A DNA stretch of 47,179 bases from AC-32 sp035624425 (GTDB taxonomy: Bacteria; Actinomycetota; Thermoleophilia; Gaiellales; Gaiellaceae). The notes below the pieces were generated by a model. The model was not told the origin of the DNA, searched no databases, and saw only the letters and a program-made list of their open reading frames with translations. The position numbers and the translations under genes were made by a program. The stretch is from NCBI GenBank assembly GCA_035624425.1, contig DASPRN010000037.1, positions 1 through 47,179 of the forward strand, written 5' to 3'. Shown here piece after piece: positions 1 to 5,358 of this stretch (positions within the stretch are counted from its first letter, which is position 1; the number at the start of each line of letters is the position of its first letter).

Positions 1-272
1 GCGTCCTCGAGCCTCCTGACGATCCCCTCCCACGCCTCCTCGGCCGCTGCGGGATCGGGATCGACGAGTTGCAGCGACGGGCAGGTCGCGAGCGCCTCCC
101 CCAGCCGCATCCCCGGCTCCACCCCGGCCGCCTGTGCAGCCGCCGTCACCGCCCCGAGCAGCGCCTCGGCGCCGGGCTCAGGGGCGAGCGCGGCAGGCTC
201 GAGCCGAAGCCGCGTCCGCCTCTGAAGCGCGACCCGCAACTCGAACCCGGGGATGACGATGCACGCGATCAT
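1..272 (-). CDS. imuB: Y-family DNA polymerase, ImuB-like (N-terminal part; gene continues past the left edge)
   Basis: Reading leftwards from an ATG at 272, the frame is open to the window edge (90 codons). It starts MIACIVIPGFELRVAL and later has GVEPGMRLGEALATCPSL. This is the opening beta strand and the small-helix region of the UmuC/ImuB fold, where family members have 'I/VACV..P.F' and 'G...GM....A...CP.L'. ImuB proteins are usually catalytically inactive Y-family members working with ImuA and DnaE2 in SOS mutagenesis. The catalytic acidic residues cannot be judged here, so an active DinB-type enzyme is possible. The start is fixed by the family-like N-terminus and by an SOS-type promoter ending just upstream. 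Confidence 0.75.
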   Translation of the reverse strand, partial: MIACIVIPGFELRVALQRRTRLRLEPAALAPEPGAEALLGAVTAAAQAAGVEPGMRLGEALATCPSLQLVDPDPAAAEEAWEGIVRRLED

Positions 273-311
273 CGAACACATGTTCTACACGAACACATGT
301 TCTCCTGTCAA
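273..311 (-). promoter_or_regulatory. SOS promoter with two tandem LexA boxes upstream of imuB
   Basis: Two copies of CGAACACATGTTCT (GAAC-N4-GTTC cores at 274-285 and 291-302, 17 bp apart) match the Gram-positive/actinobacterial LexA consensus CGAAC-RNRY-GTTYC. On the minus strand a perfect -35 TTGACA (311-306), an 18-bp spacer and a -10-like TAGAAC (287-282) are visible. One box fills the spacer and the other covers the -10 and the transcription start. The ATG follows 9 bases after the -10, so the mRNA is probably leaderless. Confidence 0.85.
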
Positions 312-344
312 GGTCGACGCTGGCCGCTCTCGCCCGAGCTCGAC

Positions 345-896
345 TCACGAGTCGATCGCTTTGCGCATCGAGACGCAGCCGAGCTTCACACCGTCCGACA
401 AGGCGACGTCGAACTCCTTCACCGGCTCGAAGTCGCACGCGAGGTACAGCGGGACACCGGGCAGCGTCGCTCCGAGCTCGAGCTCGCGGAAGCCCTCCCG
501 GCGAGCCGCGTCCTCGCAGGCCTCGATGATGCGGCGTCCCAGGCCCCGGCGAGTCCAGTCGTCGCGTACGAACATCGCGCGCACTTTGGCAGGCTCCGTC
601 GCCGGATCGAGCAAGCGGCTGTCGTCTTCGGTGACCCCGCTTCCGGTGTAGAGGAGGTTGCGCCGGCTCCAGCCGCCGCACGCCACGGCCTCGCCGTCCG
701 CCTCGAGGATGAAGTACGTGCCGTCCGCAAGGAGCACCGGATCGACCTCCGCGACATACCGCACGGCGCTCGCCGCCTGAAGCTCGTCGTAGTAGCGCGG
801 GAAGATCGCCGCCGCTGACTCCTTCATCAGGGCTTCGATCCTGTTCGCATCGGCGCTTGTCGCGACCCTGAGTACCGGCTCGGATCGGTCCACCAC
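345..896 (-). CDS. GNAT family N-acetyltransferase
   Basis: A 183-residue protein with the GNAT fold. An N-terminal 'RVATSADANRIEALM' strand-helix is followed by the acetyl-CoA pyrophosphate-binding stretch 'VRDDWTRRGLGRRIIEAC' (about residues 108-125, matching the R/Q-x-x-G-x-G/A motif). A C-terminal 'LYLACDFEP' block is typical of small-molecule acetyltransferases. The substrate is unknown. The start is GTG at 896, with a strong Shine-Dalgarno (GGGAGGAGG) 6-7 bases upstream. It is divergent from a padR gene and shares its 35-bp control region, so it is likely the PadR target. Its 3' end is 72 bases from the imuB start. Confidence 0.85.
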   Translation of the reverse strand: MVDRSEPVLRVATSADANRIEALMKESAAAIFPRYYDELQAASAVRYVAEVDPVLLADGTYFILEADGEAVACGGWSRRNLLYTGSGVTEDDSRLLDPATEPAKVRAMFVRDDWTRRGLGRRIIEACEDAARREGFRELELGATLPGVPLYLACDFEPVKEFDVALSDGVKLGCVSMRKAIDS

Positions 897-911
897 CGCC
901 GCCTCCTCCCA

Positions 912-953
912 CCTATACTCCTAACAGGAGCATGAATACTCCTGACGAGAGTA
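912..953. promoter_or_regulatory. Shared padR/GNAT promoter with a repeated operator-like sequence
   Basis: TATACT (914-919) looks like the padR -10, with TATAGG overlapping on the other strand for the GNAT gene. Two related copies follow: TACTCCTAACAGGAG (916-930) and TACTCCTGACGAGAGTA (937-953). Each has an internal inverted repeat (CTCCT/AGGAG; TACTC/GAGTA). The second copy lies inside the start of padR. This fits autoregulation by a dimeric PadR protein, though it does not match the ATGT-N8-ACAT site of classical PadR. Confidence 0.55.
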
Positions 954-1609
954 AAAGTCAAGCGCGACCGCTCACGACGACGTCGTTTGCCGTGCTCTCC
1001 GTCCTCGCTCTGCGGGAACATCCGACCTACGAGCTCACGCGACAGGCGCGCATCTCGCTCCATTACATCTGGCCGAGAGCAGAGAGCAACCTGTACGCGG
1101 AGGCAAAGCGTCTCGTCGTGGCGGGCCTCGCGACTGCCCAGGAGGAGTGGAACGGTGGCCGGCGGCGGACGATCTACGCCATCACGCCGGCCGGACGCGC
1201 AGCGCTTGCCGAGTGGTTGGCGCAGCCGAGCACCGCGCAGCGCTACGAATCGGAGGCTCTGCTGAAAGTCTTCTTTGCCGAGAACGGGACGAAGGCCGAC
1301 CTCCTGAAGTCGATCAGAGCGCTCCGCGATGACGCCGTAGCCGGTCTCGAGCACTTCCAGCAGTTCGCAGAGCGCTACGACGAGCACGCGGGCGAGTATC
1401 CCGAACGGTTCGCGCTCAGCGCCCTCGTTGCGCGCCTCGTCGGCGAGCACCAGACGGCGACCGCCCGCTGGGCAACCTGGGCAGAGGCCATCGTGTCGGC
1501 GTGGGACAGCCCTTCGGCCGAGAGCGCAGAGTGGGGTGTCGAAACCCTCCGGGCAACTGGGCAGCCGTTCCCCGCAGCCGAGGATCCGGGTGCGTCAATC
1601 GACCGGTAG
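932..1609 (+). CDS. PadR family transcriptional regulator
   Basis: A 225-residue protein. Residues about 15-95 form a winged helix: 'TTTSFAVLSVLALREHPTYELTRQ' (helix 1 and start of helix 2), 'WPRAESNLYAEAKRLVVAGL' (recognition helix), 'RRTIYAITPAGRAALAEWL' (wing and PadR signature). The C-terminal helical part (110-200) is the dimerisation region of Vir/AphA-type PadR proteins. The divergent GNAT gene is the probable target, and the effector is unknown. The ATG at 932 has no usable Shine-Dalgarno (AGGAG only one base upstream), so translation may start on a very short leader. Confidence 0.88.
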   Translation: MNTPDESKSQARPLTTTSFAVLSVLALREHPTYELTRQARISLHYIWPRAESNLYAEAKRLVVAGLATAQEEWNGGRRRTIYAITPAGRAALAEWLAQPSTAQRYESEALLKVFFAENGTKADLLKSIRALRDDAVAGLEHFQQFAERYDEHAGEYPERFALSALVARLVGEHQTATARWATWAEAIVSAWDSPSAESAEWGVETLRATGQPFPAAEDPGASIDR

Positions 1610-1707
1610 ACGATGCGGCCCGTGAAGTCGGCCGTGCCGTCGCCGGTCACGTCGTAGGTCGTCGCGACCGCCACCAGCAGCGAGGCGACCACTACGAGAG
1701 CCCGCAC
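1610..1707 (-). pseudogene. Possible remnant of a small secreted-protein gene
   Basis: From a GTG at 1707, three bases after the comB stop, the minus strand encodes a signal-peptide-like hydrophobic start ('VRALVVVASLLVAVATTYDV') and then 'TGDGTADFTGRIVYRSI'. The frame stays open but soon runs antisense through the end of padR, where it no longer looks like protein. I read it as a truncated gene end or chance hydrophobic frame; no family is recognised. Confidence 0.3.
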
Positions 1708-1709
1708 GA

Positions 1710-2393
1710 CTAGAGCGTGATCTCGGCGGCCGCGCCCACCATGCGCGCGAAGCGGGGCACGGCGTCGAGCAGGTCGACCTGCGCGACCCAGGCGATGTCC
1801 TCCTCGAGGCCGGGCGGGCCGTAGGTGCGGGCGTTGATGCCCTCGACGGGGTCGGGAAAGCGATCCGCGATCAGGGCGGCGGCGATGGCGGCGTCCGTCC
1901 GCCCTGCCTCGAGCAGTGCCACGATCCGCCCGGCGCAGTAGGCGTCGTCGATCGCGAACGCGTCCTTGTAGCCGGCGCAGAGGAGCACCGTGTCCTCCCC
2001 ACGCTCTCGCGCAAGCCGAGCCACCGCGTCGAGGTTGAGCAGCGACCCGAGCACGACCTCCCCGCACGCCTCCGCCGCCGCGACGATCGTGCGCGTGCCG
2101 TTCGTGGTCGAGAGGATCAGAGTCTCCGCCTGCGGCTCTCGGAACTCCCGCGGCGAGGCGCCCGCGTCAAAGCCCTCGATCCGCTGCGCCTCCCGCTCGC
2201 CCCCGGTGATCGCCGCATTCCCGAGCTCTGCCTTCAGCGCCCGCGCGTCCTCGATCTCGGCGCAGCAGAGGACGCGTTCGTAGCCGGAAGCCAGCGCCTG
2301 GACGATCGTCGAACTCGCTCGCATGACGTCGACGACGATCCCGAGCGGTGCGGGAACGGCCTCGGCAGGCGTGAAAGCGACGTGACAGCGCAC
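1710..2393 (-). CDS. comB: 2-phosphosulfolactate phosphatase family protein (ComB)
   Basis: A 227-residue ComB-family protein. Recognisable blocks are 'VVDVMRASSTIVQALASGYERVL' (Mg-binding Asp region, residues 20-42), 'GERxAQRIEGFDAGASPREF' (about 65-85), 'STTNGTRTI' (about 95-104) and 'CAGYKDAFAIDDAYCAG' (about 140-156). In methanogens ComB makes sulfolactate for coenzyme M; in most bacteria its real substrate is unknown, so the family name is safer than the pathway. The GTG start at 2393 lies 9 bases after a -10-like TAGCGT that overlaps the -10 of the divergent rhomboid gene. Confidence 0.85.
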   Translation of the reverse strand: MRCHVAFTPAEAVPAPLGIVVDVMRASSTIVQALASGYERVLCCAEIEDARALKAELGNAAITGGEREAQRIEGFDAGASPREFREPQAETLILSTTNGTRTIVAAAEACGEVVLGSLLNLDAVARLARERGEDTVLLCAGYKDAFAIDDAYCAGRIVALLEAGRTDAAIAAALIADRFPDPVEGINARTYGPPGLEEDIAWVAQVDLLDAVPRFARMVGAAAEITL

Positions 2394-2401
2394 CTCGGCA
2401 C

Positions 2402-2408
2402 TACGCTA
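2402..2408. promoter_or_regulatory. Overlapping bidirectional -10 for comB and the rhomboid gene
   Basis: The heptamer TACGCTA reads TACGCT on the plus strand (8 bases before the rhomboid ATG) and TAGCGT on the minus strand (9 bases before the comB GTG). Only 22 bp separate the two start codons, so both transcripts must be leaderless or nearly so. Confidence 0.55.
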
Positions 2409-2415
2409 ACGGCCC

Positions 2416-3252
2416 ATGGCCCAGCCGATGCACTGCTACCGCCACCCGAAGCGCGAGACCTACGTCTCCTGCTCCGAATGCGGCCGTCCGATCTGCTCCG
2501 AGTGCATGACGCCCGCGCCTGTCGGCCAGCGCTGCCCCGAGCACTCGGGCAAGGCGCAGGGAGCGCGGCGGGTCACCTCCGGCGTTCGCCGGACCGCCTT
2601 CGAGGGCACCGGCGCGCTCGTGACCAAGAGCCTGATTGCGATCAACATCGTGATCTACGTGATCACGGCGGCCCAGGGCTCCGGGATCAACTCGCCCGGC
2701 GGCTCGCTGTTCTACCGGTGGGTCCTCTTCGGGCCGGCGGTCGCGAACGGCGACTGGTGGCGCCTGATCACGAGCGCCTTCCTGCACGCGAACCTGCTGC
2801 ACATCGCCTTCAACATGTACTTCCTCTGGTACATCGGCTCGGCGGTCGAGACCGCGATCGGCCGGGGACGCTTCCTGCTCGTCTACCTGATCTCGGGGCT
2901 GGCCGGCTCGGCGGGCGCTCTCGCCTTCACCCCGAATGCGCCCACCGTCGGAGCTTCGGGCGCGCTGTTCGGGATCCTCGGCGTGGCGGTGGTCATGGAG
3001 CGGCAGCGCAGCTACGTGCTGGGCGGCTCGGCGCTCGCGCTGGTCGTGATCAACCTGGTTCTCAGCTTCACCATCTCCGGCATCTCGGTCGGCGGGCACA
3101 TCGGGGGCCTGATCGGCGGTGTCCTCTGCGCGCTGATCCTCTCCGAGTTCGGCCGCGGCCACGCGGCCTACAGCCGGGTCGGGCTCTGGGGGATCGCCGG
3201 CATCCTCGGCGTCGGCCTGCTCAGCATCGCCGTGGCGCTCTACGCGGCCTAG
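2416..3252 (+). CDS. Rhomboid family intramembrane serine protease with N-terminal zinc finger
   Basis: A 278-residue protein. Residues 5-43 form a B-box-like zinc finger ('CYRHP', then three more Cys-x2-Cys pairs and 'CPEH'). A rhomboid domain of about six membrane helices follows (70-275). Catalytic Ser181 lies in GASGALFG and His228 in 'VGGHIGGL'; the 'HANLLHIAFNMYFLW' loop-helix (124-138) is typical. It cleaves membrane proteins within the bilayer; the substrate is unknown. The zinc finger presumably lies in the cytoplasm. It is divergent from comB and ends in a two-hairpin element. Confidence 0.9.
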   Translation: MAQPMHCYRHPKRETYVSCSECGRPICSECMTPAPVGQRCPEHSGKAQGARRVTSGVRRTAFEGTGALVTKSLIAINIVIYVITAAQGSGINSPGGSLFYRWVLFGPAVANGDWWRLITSAFLHANLLHIAFNMYFLWYIGSAVETAIGRGRFLLVYLISGLAGSAGALAFTPNAPTVGASGALFGILGVAVVMERQRSYVLGGSALALVVINLVLSFTISGISVGGHIGGLIGGVLCALILSEFGRGHAAYSRVGLWGIAGILGVGLLSIAVALYAA

Positions 3253-3306
3253 GCGCTCGCTCGCGACGCCGACCAAAGAGGCCGTACCGGCTCAGCCGGT
3301 GCGGCC
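3252..3306 (+). repeat. Two-hairpin element after the rhomboid gene (related copy R0)
   Basis: Starting at the stop codon, hairpin 1 is GGCGcTCG-CTCG-CGACGCC (3252-3270, one bulged C). Hairpin 2 is a 12-bp stem GGCCGTACCGGC-TCA-GCCGGTGCGGCC (3280-3306) followed by GTCTTC. The layout (stop, CTYG-loop hairpin, short spacer, 12-bp stem with 3-base loop, GTCT) matches the three copies after recN, aroQ and alaS. Here it also separates two convergent genes and could serve as a bidirectional terminator. Confidence 0.6.
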
Positions 3307-3310
3307 GTCT

Positions 3311-3778
3311 TCATCCGAACTTCTCGACGTTCTTGACGCGGTCGAGGCTCTTGTCGATCCACGCGTGGTCGCTCCCGGGCCCGCCGTCGATGCGGTCCGC
3401 GTAGCCGTCCCAGGCGAAGATGACGTCGTTGCCCGGCCCGCCGTAGACGGTGTCGCGGCCGCGGTCGCCCTGGAGCTTGTCGTTCCCCGTCCCGCCGGCG
3501 AGAGAGTCGTTGCCGTTGCCGCCGTTCAGAATGTCGTTGCCCGGACCGCCGCGGAGGATGTCCTTGCCGCCCTGGCCGTCGAGCACGTCGTCCCCGCCCA
3601 GCCCGCAGATCACGTTGCGGCCCGGCGTGCCGACGAGGATGTCCGGGCCGGGCGTGCCGGTGATCGTGCACGGCGCCACACCGTGCGGCGCTGCGTGACC
3701 CGCGCGAACCGCGACGAGAGCGGCCATCGCGAACAGCGCGGCGAGGGTCCTGACGCGGTTCTTTTGGTCGGGCGACAC
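3311..3778 (-). CDS. Secreted RTX-type calcium-binding repeat protein
   Basis: A 155-residue protein beginning at GTG 3778, chosen because AGAGGTG lies 8 bases upstream and a signal peptide follows directly ('RTLAALFAMAALVAVRAGHA'). Most of the rest is glycine/aspartate nonapeptides of the GGxGxDxUx type (GGDDVLDGQ, GGKDILRGG, GGPGNDILN, GNGNDSLAG and others). These fold as a Ca2+-loaded beta roll. There is no catalytic domain, so it may be a surface or matrix protein; Actinobacteria carry many such short secreted repeat proteins. It converges on the rhomboid gene. Confidence 0.85.
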   Translation of the reverse strand: MSPDQKNRVRTLAALFAMAALVAVRAGHAAPHGVAPCTITGTPGPDILVGTPGRNVICGLGGDDVLDGQGGKDILRGGPGNDILNGGNGNDSLAGGTGNDKLQGDRGRDTVYGGPGNDVIFAWDGYADRIDGGPGSDHAWIDKSLDRVKNVEKFG

Positions 3779-3879
3779 GGGATCGGCACCTCTGCTCTTG
3801 GATCGGCGCGAGCCGCTAGGGCCTTGTCCAAAGGAAAATCGGCGCCCTCGGCGCACCGGACGATCCCTCGTGCCGGTGA

Positions 3880-4836
3880 TCAGGCGGGCCAGTAGACCGC
3901 GACGCGGAGCGGCTTCGCCTTGCCTGCGAGCGTCCCGGTTAGCGTGATCGTCAGCCGCACCACGCGCTTGCGGACGCCGTGCACCGTGCGGTAACGGTTC
4001 GTCACCACGCAGCGCTGGGTCTGCGCGACCCCTGCGAAGAGGGGGTGCTGGTGGTCGGTCACGTGGCCCGAGGCCCGGTCGCGCGCGACGCAGAGGGCGC
4101 TCTTGACCCTCTTCGGCACGTTCACGTCCCAGAAGGCGGAGACGACGCAGTCAAGGCGAGCCTGCGCGCACGGGGTCGGCGCCGAGGCGTCGTCGGCGAC
4201 CTTCAGGCCCACGTGTTCCACGATGGAGAGCGCCTCGCGCTTGAGCGAGAGCGCGTTCTTGAGCTGCTTGATCCAGCTCGCTCGCTGCGCATCGGTCGGG
4301 GTCGTGTGCTGCTGCATCTGCTTCTTGACCTTCTCGTCGATGGCGTGAGCGGCGTTCAGGCGGTTGCGGATCTTGTTCGCGTTTCCCTCGACGACCCGGC
4401 CCGCCTTCTCGTCCGCGGCCAGCGCCTCGAGCGCATGCTCGACGCCGAGCTGGCCGTAGAGCGCGAGCTCCCAGTGCGGTTTGCCGCCCTGTCCGATTGA
4501 GCTCACCGCCCGCTCTTCCTCGGTGACCGCGTTGGCGACCGCGCGCATGAGCGGCGTCGCCTTCTGCAGCGACAGCACGCGTCCCCAGCCGCAGCCGCCC
4601 TGCGGCTCGGGCTTGCCCTCGATCGTCCCGTGCAGGTGCGGCTGGTCGCAGTCGTCGTCGGCCGCGACGTACTGCAGGCTGCTCGTGCGGTCGAGAATCG
4701 AGGCCACGCCGGAGGCCGCGACATGGACGTCCACGCCGGCCTGCGGCCCGTCGACGAGCGTGTAGCTACCGCTCGGCGCACCGGCCGCGAGCGGAACGAG
4801 GATGAGCGCGAGCAGGAGCGGCAGCAGCCCCTTCAC
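3880..4836 (-). CDS. Secreted protein of unknown function
   Basis: A 318-residue protein with a clear signal peptide (residues 1-19, 'KGLLPLLLALILVPLAAGA'). A Cys-rich segment follows (DDDCDQPHLHG ... GGCGWGRV, about 60-85). Residues 95-215 are largely helical and charged, and a C-terminal part with two further Cys and a basic beta-rich tail may be a small Ig-like domain. I do not recognise the family. The GTG start is supported by a -10-like TAGGAT 6 bases upstream. It sits between a lipoprotein gene and an RTX gene on the same strand, forming a small block of exported proteins. Confidence 0.7.
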   Translation of the reverse strand: MKGLLPLLLALILVPLAAGAPSGSYTLVDGPQAGVDVHVAASGVASILDRTSSLQYVAADDDCDQPHLHGTIEGKPEPQGGCGWGRVLSLQKATPLMRAVANAVTEEERAVSSIGQGGKPHWELALYGQLGVEHALEALAADEKAGRVVEGNANKIRNRLNAAHAIDEKVKKQMQQHTTPTDAQRASWIKQLKNALSLKREALSIVEHVGLKVADDASAPTPCAQARLDCVVSAFWDVNVPKRVKSALCVARDRASGHVTDHQHPLFAGVAQTQRCVVTNRYRTVHGVRKRVVRLTITLTGTLAGKAKPLRVAVYWPA

Positions 4837-4842
4837 GCGCTC

Positions 4843-4848
4843 ATCCTA
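4843..4848 (-). promoter_or_regulatory. -10 element TAGGAT of the secreted-protein gene (leaderless)
   Basis: TAGGAT ends 6 bases before the GTG at 4836, so transcription should begin at or next to the start codon. No Shine-Dalgarno is present. Confidence 0.5.
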
Positions 4849-4853
4849 GGCCG

Positions 4854-5303
4854 TCAGGCCGGACGGTTCGAGATGTGCAGGTAGACCTTGTCGCCTTCCC
4901 CGCACTGCTCTCGGATCGCGACCTGCCCGCTTCGGCCGTGGCCCTCCCAGTTGACCTCCGAGTCGTGCTCGTCGAGCTCGTCGTGGGTGACCTGGTAGCC
5001 GTTTGTGGCGAGCGCCGACTTGTACGCGCTGTGCGCGTCCTCGACCGAGCCCATGAAGAAGCCCTCGGTGACATCGGTCGGCCCCTCGGTGCTCTCCTTC
5101 GTGTAGGTCGCCTTGGCGACCGTTGGAAAATTCGGCGGGAGCTTCGTCGTCGCCGTCAGCGCCGAGCCGTCGCAGGCGGCCTGCGTCGCCTTGGTTTGCG
5201 CCTGGTCGGTGTCTCCTTTCTCGCTTTCCTTCTTCGACCCGCACCCGGCCACGACGAACACCACGGCAGCGAGCACGAGGCAACACGCGAAGACCTTCCT
5301 CAT
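4854..5303 (-). CDS. Putative lipoprotein
   Basis: A 149-residue protein with a lipoprotein signal peptide: 'MRKVFACCLVLAAVVFVVAGC', lipobox VAGC with the acylated Cys at residue 21. A short charged linker (KKESEKGDTDQAQ) is followed by a soluble domain containing 'KLPPNFPTVAKATYTKESTEGPTDVTEGFF' and 'AYKSALATNGYQVTHDELDEHDSEVNWEG'. The domain resembles the small membrane-facing domains common in actinobacterial lipoproteins, but I cannot name a family. It is expected to be anchored on the outer face of the membrane. Unlike many genes here it has a good Shine-Dalgarno (AGGAGGAGGG). Confidence 0.75.
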   Translation of the reverse strand: MRKVFACCLVLAAVVFVVAGCGSKKESEKGDTDQAQTKATQAACDGSALTATTKLPPNFPTVAKATYTKESTEGPTDVTEGFFMGSVEDAHSAYKSALATNGYQVTHDELDEHDSEVNWEGHGRSGQVAIREQCGEGDKVYLHISNRPA

Positions 5304-5358
5304 CGATCCCTCCTCCTTGCGTGAGCGGTCGGGCAGGGGCGGGAGTCTAAGCGCTTCG

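Noticed and set aside
273..303. SOS boxes as control sites of the GNAT gene
   Set aside because: The GNAT gene ends before the boxes and reads toward them. Only imuB starts beside them.
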